NCBI RefSeq assembly: GCF_963259705.1
Contig: NC_081841.1
Span: 87,495,063-87,559,062 of the forward strand
Direction of reading: 5' to 3'
Origin: Myotis daubentonii
Taxonomy: Eukaryota; Chordata; Mammalia; Chiroptera; Vespertilionidae
Length of the DNA: 64,000 nt
A model generated the notes under the pieces. It worked only from the letters and a program-made list of their open reading frames with translations, was not told the DNA's origin and made no database searches. Shown here piece after piece: positions 35,542-45,149 of this stretch; the stretch's first letter is position 1, and every line of letters begins with the position of its first letter. A program made the position numbers and the translations under genes.

Positions 35542-36222
35542 AGGCCTGGTGCACGGGTGGGGGCCGGCTGGTTTGCCCTGAAGGGTGTCCTGGATCAGGG
35601 TGGGGGTCCCACTTGGGTGCCTGGCCAGCCTGGATGAGGGGATGATGGCTGTTTGCAGCTGGTCACACCCCCTTCAGGGTGCGGGTCCCCACTGGGGTGC
35701 CTGGCCAGTCTGGGTGAGGGGCTGAGGGCCGTTTTCAGGCTGGCAGGTGACTGAAGCTCCCACCTCTCCTTCTTTTCTTTTTTTCTTTTTGTTATTCTGG
35801 GATTTATTTACCTTCTATGGCTGTCACTGGAACTGAGAGCTGGTTTTAGCTCTGAGGCTCAGCTCCAGCTTGAGGCCTTGGCTACTGAAAGCAGGTATCT
35901 GGGTTTGTTTGGCTTCTATAATTGAAACACTGTTGCAGCTCCAGCTCTGAGGCCCGGCTGGCTGAAAGCAGGTTTCTGGGGTTTGTTTAGCTTCTATAAT
36001 TGCAACATTGTTTCTTAGAGTGCAGCTCAGAGGCCGGCAGCGGCAGGTGGGGAACCTTGGCTTCCTCCATCACTGGAACAAGCAAGCCTCCTGTTCGCGT
36101 CAGCTGCCTGGCTGCCGGCCGCCATCTTGGTTGGCAGTTTATTTGCATATCGCCCTGATTAGCCAATGGGAAGCGTGCCAGAGGTATGGTTAATTACCAT
36201 GTTTGTTTATTATTAGATAGGA
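35542..36222 (-). mobile_element. HeliBat-type Helitron C of the array (promoter-like cargo)
   Basis: The left end AGGCCTGGTGCACGG lacks its first bases, which lie in the LTR duplications. The right end is ATTAGATAGGA, the complement of TCCTATCTAAT. The interior has a duplicated block of about 100 bp ('gggtgcctggccagcctgga' near 35615 and 'ggggtgcctggccagtctgg' near 35695) and, near the 5' end, GGCCGCCATCTTGG (36117-36130), ATTTGCAT (36141-36148) and AGCCAATGGG (36161). It is the same subfamily as 40949-41586. No replicase coding. Confidence 0.9.
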
Positions 36223-36886
36223 TTAGCAGCTTGGTGCACAAAATTCGTGCATGGGGGGGGGTCCCTCAGCACGACCTGCCCCCCTCCAATCTGGGAACCC
36301 TCAGGGGATGTCCAACTGCCTCTCACAATCCAGGACTGCCAGCTCCTAACTGCTCGCCTGCCTGCCTGTCTGATCACCCCAACCCCTCTGCCTGCCTGCC
36401 TGCCTGATTGCCCCTAACCACCTCTGCCTGCCTGATCACCTCTAACCACCTCTGCCTGCCTGATCACCTCTAACCACCTCTGCCTGCCTGATCGCCCCTA
36501 ACAGCTTCCTTACCAGCCTGATTGCTCCTAACTGCTCCCCTGCTGGCCTGATCACTCCTAACTGCCTCTGCCTCGGCCCCATACCCAGGACTCAGGATTC
36601 CCTCCTCTGGCTGGCCACAGGCACCCAGGATCGGGCCAGCTTTGCCTGGGCTGGCCGCAGCTGCAGGAGACCGTGGGTGGCCAGCTTTGCCTGGGCTGCA
36701 GCTGTGGATGCCCGGGACCATGGGGTGGGTGGCTTCTCCCTCTCCCAGGCCTCAGCTGCAGCCACTGGTGCCTGGGACCATGGGCGGGCAGCTTCACCCA
36801 GGCCCGGCATTGTCAGGAAGGATGTCCGGATGGTTGTCTGGAAGATGTCCAGTCTAATTAGCATATTACCCTTTTATTCGTATAGA
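36223..36886 (-). mobile_element. HeliBat-type Helitron D of the array
   Basis: Left end TTAGCAGCTTGGTGCAC is a mutated CTAGAGGCC terminus, followed by hairpin GTGCACAAAATTCGTGCAT and a poly-G run. Right end 'agcatattacccttttattc' + GTATAGA. Interior: a minisatellite of about 31 bp (36355-36570), then 'ccatggggtgggtggcttct'-type GC-rich repeats. It abuts Helitron C with no spacer. Confidence 0.88.
36355..36570. repeat. Minisatellite in Helitron D
   Basis: Tandem units resembling 'ctctgcctgcctgatcacct' + 'ctaaccac', at least four clear and two degenerate. Related in sequence to the 33729 minisatellite, so both derive from the same Helitron subfamily. Confidence 0.85.
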
Positions 36887-38999
36887 TAGATTTCGCATAA
36901 GCTTTCTTGTAAAGTTTGAGTAAAGGACCTCTTTCATGTGAGAGCCTTGATTTTGGGAAATTAAATCAGACATTAATATGATCTGATTTAGGAGAAGGAA
37001 GAGATATACTCTGCAATAGAAGAGTTATTTTTAATGAACTTATTTTCATGACTCTGAGTGCACAAAGGAGAAAACATATGGATGGTATTGCTAATTTAGT
37101 ACCATGTTTGCTTCAGGCTCTATATGCAGTTTTCTAAGCTGGGCAGCCAACTCTCTGGTCTTCACTTTTGAATGGAGTGCTACAAGAGGTGTCTGAAAAG
37201 AATGTAGCATGATTAACGTAAGCAATTTTCTTCACTGTGGTTACAAGATAGCTGGGGCTTCTAAATTTGCACACTGTACATTGAAATGGAAGTGGATGCC
37301 AGATCTAAGCACTCTGTGTGGGCAGCTTGACAGTGGGTATTTGAATTTGACAATTTTGTTAGTTGCCATAGTAATTGTCACAATCATGTGGTTTTTCTTC
37401 CACTGAACACCTTTTAGAAGCACCCAGTAAGCCATAGCATTTTACTTTATTATTTTCTGTGCATATTCATAGAGGAAAAAACAATAATGCGTGGTCAAAT
37501 TTTAAGTTGAATTAAAAACAAAACAAAACAGATCACTTGCACATCTTTATGTAAAGCATGCTCATTTCCTTATTATTTTTAATCCTTTTTATTTAGTACA
37601 GAAATCATCAGGACGTGATTATATTTTCCAAAACAAGGAGTCCTAGAAACCAAGGTTACAAAGCTTCAGAAAAAGAAGAACAGGAAACTCCCTTCTCGTT
37701 ATGAATGTGTTGTGTCAGCACAATGTTGCTCAAGTTCAGACTGAAATTTAAGCTGAATCGAAAGTGACTGTAAATGTTAACACTCCCTTTGCAGATGGTG
37801 CTCACAGGGGCCATGCATTACTTAGTCCCTGAATGCTACTCCCAAAGCTAGGTTTGCAGGTGGTTTTGAAACACTGGGAGGCATTAGTTTTCTAAACAAC
37901 ATATTTGTATTGCAATTGTTATAAAAATGTGAAGGCTTATGGCTAAATTTTCACAGCCCTCTTCATCGTTGCTATAGGATTATATTTTTTTTTACCTACT
38001 TGAACATTAATTCTGAAGTTAAAGTGCAGATATAATAATGATGAAAATATGAATGTCTTCTTTAGATTATCTTCTTATTTTCATCAAAAGGGGATAGGGC
38101 AGGCTCCTCCAATCTTTTGCAGAGTCATATGACATGGGAATTGAAGTGCCACCATTTGGCTTGCAGACTTCATGATAAAAGAAAGTGGAATAGTAGCTTG
38201 TCTGGAGTTTGGATGGCTGTGTGTGCTTGGATGGGGCAGTAGGAATTATCCACCTCTTACTATTTCCAATGACATTCATTGAAAGAATTTGGGGTGAGTG
38301 ACATAAATATCATTTCTTACACTTAATTCACTGGATATATATATAAACTGGTCAATTAAAAATTAGGTAGCATGTCCTAACATGGGAACCTTTGCACAAG
38401 TATGGATTTCACTGCCTTTGAAGGTTAGTGCAAGTAGATATGTTCTATGTGCATTTTAACTTATTATTAAAAATACTTTGATCATTAGACTGCTACCAAG
38501 CAGAAAGAGTGACCAGCAAATTATGCATTCTAGGCAAACTGTTTGGAGTGAAACCATTTGCAGTTGAAAAGTCATCAGTTTTATAGCCTGGTTCCTCTAT
38601 GTACCTTCCTGCAGGAAATATTGAAAATTATGAAAATGCTGTACATTTATTAAAAAGGAAATAATGCATAGTGAGATGAAGAGTCAACTAATGCCTTCAA
38701 AATTTTATTAAATACATTAAATAATGCATAAAATTAAGAAAAATGAAAAACACATCAGTATTAATTTCATAACAAATTGCTATTTCTTTTTAATAAATAT
38801 TTTAAATTTAATTCTGAATAGATAAGGCATTCTTGTGGTTCAAAAAAATAAGAATTTTTGCAGTTAAAAGTGTCATTTATATTCACACCTTTCATTTTCT
38901 CATTGCCCCTACGTCCAACCCTCTGGACCCTTCTATTAAATCTTTTAACTGATTGCTTGAATGTATAAAAACTACTGATTTTATACATTGATTTTACCC
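36887..38999. other. Unique AT-rich DNA, no gene recognised
   Basis: No repeat or exon recognised in 2.1 kb. Confidence 0.45.
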
Positions 39000-39538
39000 T
39001 GAATTATTACTGAATTCTCTTATTGTTTATAGTATTTAATAAAATATGTTGCGTCTTTCAATTATACTGTCATCTACAATTAGTGTTAATTTTACACATC
39101 TTCCACTTTTTATAACTATAATTTTTTCCCCTTTGGTAATTGTGCTAAGAACAATATCACAATGTTAAATAGTAGTGGTATTAGTGGATACTAGCCAATA
39201 CAACAAGGACATTTCCATAAAAATCAGGGACATTCTGATGGCTTTTGATAGAAATAGGTACATTTTATCATAAGATAGTATCTTCTATTTCTATTTAATT
39301 CAATGTTTTCTTCTTTGTTGTATGAGGAAATTCTGATAAATCTGTCCAATGATTTTTCAGAATCTATGGAAAGATCCTATGATTTTTTTTCTTTAGATTT
39401 GTCAATATGATGAACGCAGTAATAGAGTTTCTAGTGTTGGATCATTATGATCTCATTTGGTAATTATGTTTTATTTGTTTAAATGAGCTCCTAGATTCTT
39501 TTTGCTAATATGTTATTTAGAATATGTGTATCATTATT

Positions 39539-39775
39539 TTAAAAATATATATATATTTTATTGATTTTTACAGAGAGGAAGGGAGAGGGATAGAAAGTTA
39601 GAAACATCGATGAGAGAGAAACATCGATGAGAGAGAAACATCGATCAGCCGCCTCCTGCACAACCCCTTCTGGGTATGTGCCTGCAACCAAGGTACATGC
39701 CCCTGACTGGAATTGAACCCGGGACCCTGAGTCTGCAGGCCGATGCTCTATCCACTGAGCCAAACTGGTGAGGGC
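39539..39775 (-). repeat. Ves SINE with internal duplication
   Basis: Reverse copy with perfect 15-bp target duplication 'atgtgtatcattatt' (39524-39538 and 39776-39790). The 'aaacatcgatgagagag' segment occurs twice in tandem before 'aaacatcgatcagccgcctc', making it about 20 bp longer than its relatives. Head complement 'ctatccactgagccaaactg'. Confidence 0.96.
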
Positions 39776-40513
39776 ATGTGTATCATTATTAATAGTGTGA
39801 TTAATCTCTAGTGAGTGTGGTCAAAGATTGCTAGCTGTATGATTCTATATTTCAGATTTTATTAAAGTTTTCTATTGGTCATTATTTAAAAGGAATGTGT
39901 ATTCTATATTTTCAGGTTACACAGTTTATAATATATCAAACATTTATATTACATCAATTATGGTATTTAGGTCTTTCTATCATAATTATTTATTTTTTGT
40001 CCATCTGATCAATGATACACTGGAAAGATGAACTGAAATCTCCCAAGACTAGTGTGTTTGTGTTTATTTATCTTTATATCTCCTATAATTTCTACTCTAT
40101 ATCTGTTGATGTCATGTTGTTTGGTGTATAGATATACTTGTTATATCTTTATTGGGAATTATACACTTTGGCATTAAGTTTTCTTCTTTGTTATATTTAA
40201 TACTATTTGTCCTGACTTTCTGTCTTGTCTGATATTAAGGTGATGATTTCTGCTTTATATTATTTATTTATTTTGAATATTATTTATTTTTGTTTGGTAG
40301 AAACTTTAACCATTCTTTTATTTTGAGCCTTTATCTTAGTTTTTTTCTTTGCTATGGAGTAGGGTTTTGGCATAGAGTAGGGTTTTACTTTGTGATTCAA
40401 GCTGTGAAAATTTTTCATTACAAAGGTGATCAAGACAATTTACATTATTGATATGACAGAGATGTTTGGTCTTAGTTTTGTTATTCTTTTATGTCATTTC
40501 TCTTTATAACATA

Positions 40514-40948
40514 CTAGAGGCCCAGTGTGCAAAAATTTGTACACTCGGGAGCCTGTGCCCTCTCGCAGTCTGGGACCCCTCGGGAGATAACGACCTGCTG
40601 GCTTAGGCCTGCTCCCGGCTGGCAGAGGGCAGGCCCAATCCCTAGGTGCAGCCCCTGGTCGGGCTCAGAGCAGGGCCGATTGGGGAGTTGGGGCTCCGCA
40701 CCCTGTCACACACAGAGCCACAGGGCGATCAGGGGGTTGAGGAGCTCCCCCCTATCAGGCACAGAGCAGAGCCCGTGGAGGGGGGTTTGGGCGCCTTCCC
40801 CTGTCAGGAACAGAGCAGGGAGGATAGGGAGGTTGTGGCCCCGCCCCCTGTCACACACAGAGCCGCAGGGCGATCGGGGGTTTGGGCGCTGCCCCCTGTC
40901 ACACTGATCCTGGTGCTGGGAGGCATATTACCCTTTTACTATATAGGA
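40514..40948 (-). mobile_element. HeliBat-type Helitron E of a second pair
   Basis: Left end CTAGAGGCCCAGTGTGC with hairpin-like 'aaaaatttgtacactcg'. Right end 'ggcatattacccttttacta' + TATAGGA. Interior: four imperfect units of 60-70 bp containing 'ccccctgtcacacacagagc' and 'gggcgatcggggg'. It is followed without spacer by Helitron F through GGATAGAGGCC. Confidence 0.92.
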
Positions 40949-41586
40949 TAGAGGCCTCGTGCATGGGTGGGGGCTGGCTGGTTTGCCCTGAAGGGTGTCC
41001 TGGATCAGGGTGGGGGTCCCCACTGGGGTGCCTGGCCAGCCTGGGTGAGGGGCTGATGGCTGTTTGCAGCTGGTCACACACCCTACAGGGTGGGGGTCCC
41101 CACTGGGGTGCCTGGCCAGCCTGGGTGAGGGGCTAAGGGCTGTTTTCAGGCTGGCGGGTGACTGAAGCTCCCAACTGCTCCTTTTTTTCTTTTTCTTTTT
41201 TTATTCTGGGCCAGCTTTAGCTTTGGCTCCAGCTCTGAGGCCTCTGCTGCTGAAAGCAGGTATCTGGTTTGTTTGGGTTCTATAATTGAAACACTGTATC
41301 AACTCCAGCTCTGAGATCCCGGCGGGCTGAAAGCAGGTTTCTGGGGTTTTGTTTAGCTTCTATATTTGTAAGAATGTTTCAAACTGTAAGCTCAGAGGCC
41401 GGCAAGGCAGGTGGGGAACGCTGGAGTCCTCCGTCACTGAAGCAAGCAAGCTTCATGTTAGCTTCAATCTGCCTAGCTGCCGGCCGCCATCTTGGCTGGC
41501 AGTTAATTTGCATAACTTGCTGATTAACCAATGGGAAGGGTAGCAGATGTATGCTAATTACCATGCTTCTCTTTTATTAGATAGGA
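40949..41586 (-). mobile_element. HeliBat-type Helitron F of a second pair (promoter-like cargo)
   Basis: Near-copy of Helitron C: 'ggctggtttgccctgaaggg', two 'ggggtgcctggccagcctgg' blocks, 'ttctataattgaaacactgt', CCGGCCGCCATCTTGG (41479-41494), 'aatttgcat' and 'accaatggga', ending ATTAGATAGGA. It lacks the initial C of CTAG at its left end, as in the C junction. Non-autonomous. Confidence 0.92.
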
Positions 41587-41677
41587 TTTTAAAAGTCTGT
41601 TACTGCATGATCTGTTTGCTTTGCTTATTGTTTTCAGTATGAAATTTTGCTGGGATTTATGAAGTTTTATATATTTG

Positions 41678-42039
41678 CTAGAGGCCTGGTGCATGAATTC
41701 ATGCATGGGTGGGGTCTGGCTGGCCCACCCCAATGGGGGCCCATTGGGCTGTGCCAGTGTGACAGAGGGGCCACAGGTTGGCCAGCCAGCCCTGCCTCCC
41801 ATTGGGATAGGGGGCCATTTGGGGGCAGGGACAGCCCAGGGGAGGGGCCATGGGCAGTTGGCCAGCTGTCCCCACCCCTGATCAGGGTTTTAGGGGCCAA
41901 TTGGGGGCCAGGCTAGTCTGGGGGAGGGCCGATCAGGGCCTGGATCAAGCTGGTTGGCTGCCGCAGTGTGCATCATAGCCACCAGTCGTTCTGGTCTTTC
42001 TGGTCATTCTGCCATTCCTGTCACTGGGCTTTTATATAA
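41678..42039 (-). mobile_element. HeliBat-type Helitron (362 bp)
   Basis: Left end CTAGAGGCCTG, then a strong hairpin GTGCATGAATTCATGCATG. The right end near 'gtcactgggcttttatataa' is the variant TATAAAAGCC 5' terminus. It lies in the old LINE, 91 bp from Helitron F and in the same orientation. The exact 5' base is blurred because it overlaps a palindrome. Confidence 0.9.
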
Positions 42040-42097
42040 TTATGAAAACATTAATATCTACATATATATGTAGATATTAATGTTTTCATAATTATAT
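42034..42097. repeat. Perfect 64-bp palindrome
   Basis: Every base from 42034 to 42097 pairs with its mirror about 42065/42066: 32-bp arms, no spacer and no mismatch (checked base by base). Arms contain 'attatgaaaacattaatatc'; the centre is CTACATATATATGTAG. It begins inside the Helitron 5' terminus. Confidence 0.96.
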
Positions 42098-43179
42098 TTA
42101 TTTATAATGCCATTAGTTCTAATTTCCTTTAAATAGAACCTATAATTTTCTTTTCTGAACAAATATAATGGTAGTTTGCTAACAATTCTTTCCTCATCTC
42201 TCTTTTTCATTCCACAATTTTAGTTAAGTCTCTTTTTAAATGTGCTTTTTTTGTAAAATTACATATGCTTCTAAATCAATTTTAAATTTTAGCATTTGAT
42301 TCTTGGCCATTGCAGATGGAAGAGCTTGCTATTCTTTCCCTTATACTTTTTTCTAAAGTTGAGTTCTCATTTTATTGTCAGGCATATATAATTTCTTTAT
42401 TATAAACAGCAATTTGTATTATTCTTAATTGTACAGCTAAGTGTACATTGAAGGGTCACTACTAGTCTTTTTGCTGTAGTTCCCCCAGTCATATCTTGAT
42501 TTACTGAGAATTTTTCTCTAGTAGTTTTCTTGGTAAGTGTCCATGAGAACAATATTCCATGAATTCTTGAATATTTAAAACATCTGTAATTTTTATTCTT
42601 GAGGGTCAGTTTGGCTGGATATAGAATTTTTAATTCATCCTTTGTGCAGTATTTTGCATGCATTGCTCCATTTTTTTCTGGTATTGATAATTGCTGTGAA
42701 GAAATCTGATTCCAGTATGATTTCCTTCCTTTATAAGTAATGATATTTTTGCCTGGCAGTGCAATTCTTTCTTTATTTTAAGTATTTAATCATTTTATTA
42801 ATATTAGACTAGTTACTAACCATTGTGGGTCAATTTTTTTCTGTTAGAGAACATGTGCCCTTGCAATATACAGATTCAAACCTATATTTTAAATTGTTCT
42901 TAAATTATAACTTTAAATATTTGTTTTGTTAAAATATTTATTTTTAGCAGGGTATTAGGTCTGTGTAAATGTTGGCTTTCACTTGTCAGTTTTCTGTTAC
43001 TCATATTTTCTCTTTACTACTTTTTTATTATTTAGTTTCATTTGTTGGCTTTCTTACCCATATTGCCTTTATTGTATTTTTGCTCTGTCTATTCTCCTTG
43101 ATCATTCCAATTTCATATTTATTTTTAATAATATTCTAAAATTCTACTTCTTTCTTAACTGGAGCACCATGAGTGGGCT

Positions 43180-43500
43180 GATGAGGAAGGAGTCAGGCAT
43201 GTAGGTAGCATCAGGGAACAAAGTATAGAGGAGTTTGAAGAGTAAGGCAGCAGATGGATTATGTAAGTCTTAGCCTATGGCAAGGAGTTTAGACTGTATT
43301 CCAAGTGTGATGGGAAACTATTGGAGGGTTTTGAGCACAAGAATGACATGATTTGATGTGTGTATCAATAAAATTATTATGACTTCTGTGTCTATACTAG
43401 ATTGTAGGGAGGTGAGAGTAGAAGAAAGAAGGCCAATTAGGAGGCTATATTAGTAACCCAGTGACTTGGTCAGTGTAGTGGTGGTAATAATGGTAAGAAG
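43180..43500 (-). repeat. L2 LINE fragment
   Basis: 'tggcaaggagtttagactgt', 'gatgggaaactattggaggg', 'ttttgagcacaagaatgaca' and 'ggccaattaggaggctatat' match the antisense of an internal L2 segment in order. Confidence 0.75.
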
Positions 43501-43848
43501 TGGTTAGATAGCAACTTCCTTTTTCTTCTGTACCTCACATAGTGTTACAGCAAGTTAACCTACGTATAATTTAACATGCATGTGTTTTTACAAGTAAATC
43601 TTCAGCTTAAATGTATATGGCCTGTTCAGGTATTATTCATTCATTTAGCAAACCCTAATTTTTTGAGAACATGTTACGCCTACTTGATATCTCTTAAGGT
43701 GTACGTATGTGAAGAACCTTGAAGAAATAATAAAATTCATTCGAGCGACAAAAACACAGTATATGATGATAAAAAATACATTTATTTTTTAATGTATACA
43801 TGTACACTGATAGTCTGACAGAAAACTTTATGACTCCGTTTGATATTA

Positions 43849-44309
43849 TCAGTGGGACTTTTGCTGCTGCATCACTGATGACAGAGATTTTACATCAGGT
43901 TTACATTTTGTGACCTTCAGAGATATGCACGAGCTACTACTTTCATCCATCAGGCTACTCCTATTAAGAGACTTAACAAAATTCATCACTGAGAACAAAG
44001 ATTCACAAGCGTATGTGGGTGAAACCAAAACACTGGTTGGATCTAGGAAGGCAGGGAAGGTTAAGGCAGAGGCATAGAAATTGCTCTTCCCCTCTCTCGT
44101 CAATCCATGTCTATGATCTTTAAGATAACTTGTTATGTAAAATTATTTATTTATCTAAGATGCACCTACACTGAATTTATCTGAAAAATAAAAAAGTTGA
44201 TATTAAGAAAAAAATTGTAAATGGAAGATTATAAGAGAGGGTTTCACGTGCCAGCAACAGTTACCGGTCTGCCATGTTTGGCACGCGTGCCAGGGGTTGC
44301 CCACCCCTG
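43849..44309 (-). pseudogene. hAT transposase C-terminal remnant with terminal repeat
   Basis: Reverse-strand codons at 44103-43849 give 84 residues with TYACESLFSVMNFVKS, a block resembling the C-terminal dimerisation region of hAT transposases (pattern TYxCExxFSxMxxxKSxxRSxL). They end at a natural stop after MQQQKSH. The DDE catalytic part is absent. To the right, 'ggcacgcgtgcc' and the terminal repeat complement 'ggttgcccacccctg' (to 44309) mark one element end; the other end is not found. This is a deleted copy. GTF2IRD2- and ZBED-type domesticated genes share this domain, but nothing here suggests domestication. Confidence 0.78.
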
Positions 44310-44467
44310 GCCTATGTCATTCTTACCCTCTCACAATCCAGAACTTGAACCAGACCCCCGGTGCAGGCATGCAGAGAGATGTCTGCTGTGGTCCTGCCCC
44401 CACTGCAGAACCCCTGTTCTTGGTTGTCCGTTTGGTCGTGACGGCCCTAGCCTCTTATTAGTATAGA
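44310..44467 (-). mobile_element. Truncated HeliBat-type Helitron
   Basis: The right end ATTAGTATAGA followed by T is the complement of a TCTATACTAAT 5' terminus. The left side has 'taccctctcacaatccagaa', the block that follows the 3' hairpin in other copies, but no hairpin or CTAG. The hAT remnant abuts it where the 3' end should be. Confidence 0.8.
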
Positions 44468-44840
44468 TAATATTTATTCATTCATTCAACAAATTTTTTA
44501 AAATAAATTTTATTGATTTTTTACAGAGAGGAAGGGAGAGGGATAGAGAGTCAGAAACATCGATGAGAGAGAAACATCGATCAGCTGCCTCCTGCAAATC
44601 TCCCACTGAGGATATGCCCACAACCAAGGTACATGCCCTTGACCGGAATTGAACCCGGACCCTTCAGTCCGCAGGCCGACGCTCCATCCACTGAGCCAAA
44701 ACGGTCAGGGATATTCAACAAATATTTGAGTGTCAGGCAATATCTTAGGTACTAAAGATACAGCAATAAGGGAGACAAACGCAAAAACCTCAGATTCTCT
44801 ACTCTCATCAAATTTACAAACTGGTGAGGGGACTTTCGTT
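44468..44840 (-). repeat. L2 LINE 3' tail split by a Ves SINE
   Basis: 'tatttattcattcattcaac' before the SINE and 'aaatatttgagtgtcaggca', 'ggtactaaagatacagcaat' after it form one reversed L2 3' end. Confidence 0.75.
44498..44712 (-). repeat. Ves SINE, well preserved
   Basis: Reverse copy: 'ttttattgattttttacaga', 'aaacatcgatcagctgcctc', 'ccatccactgagccaaaacg'. Target duplication 'attcaacaaatttt' (44484) / 'attcaacaaatatt' (44713) from the L2 tail. Confidence 0.96.
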
Positions 44841-44943
44841 CTCTATTACCTAGGTATTATATTTCCTCATTCTTCAGATGACAACCCAAGGCTTAGAGTG
44901 TGTATGTAATTGGTACAAAGTCATATGAAGGAATAGACTATTC
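44841..44943 (-). repeat. MIR-like fragment
   Basis: 'attcttcagatgacaaccca' and 'ggcttagagtgtgtatgtaa' resemble the reversed MIR core. Short and weak. Confidence 0.45.
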
Positions 44944-45149
44944 CAGGGGTGGGGAATGCCTAGCCCATGGCCTGTGTAAGGCCTGTGGAAACACTTGGTC
45001 TGGCCCTGCCCAGGCATCAGGGGTGAGTTACTTAAATGTTTGACCAAGTACAGCAGGCTAATTTTTAAGTTGATAACTTTGGATAGCCCACGAATGATGC
45101 TATAAATATCCAAATGGCCCTCGGCAGAAAAAAAGGTTCCCCACCCCTG
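44944..45149. mobile_element. Non-autonomous hAT MITE (206 bp)
   Basis: Terminal inverted repeats CAGGGGTGGGGAA and TTCCCCACCCCTG match perfectly over 13 bp. Interior 'gcctgtgtaaggcctgtgga' and 'tccaaatggccctcggcaga' contain no coding sequence. Flanking octamers GACTATTC and GAGAGTTT agree at half the positions, so the 8-bp hAT target duplication is uncertain. Confidence 0.85.

Larger units (their letters stand above)
39000..43150 (-). repeat. Ancient L1/HAL1-lineage LINE, antisense, multiply interrupted
   Basis: T-rich plus strand with antisense L1/HAL1 phrases: 'tttgtgtttatttatcttta', 'ctgtcttgtctgatattaag', 'gtgatgatttctgctttata', 'gagggtcagtttggctggat', 'atagaatttttaattcatcc' and 'gctgtgaagaaatctgattc'. 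The reading frame is destroyed. A Ves SINE (39539), a Helitron pair (40514-41586) and a single Helitron (41678) have inserted into it. Outer limits and subfamily are approximate, and more than one LINE may be joined. Confidence 0.65.

Noticed and set aside
40527..40951. Overlapping frames of 126 and 101 codons
   Set aside because: Contained in a Helitron with 60-70 bp tandem units; repeated peptides mirror the DNA repeat.
44221..44466. 81-codon frame
   Set aside because: Runs across the hAT end and a truncated Helitron; no homology to a protein family.
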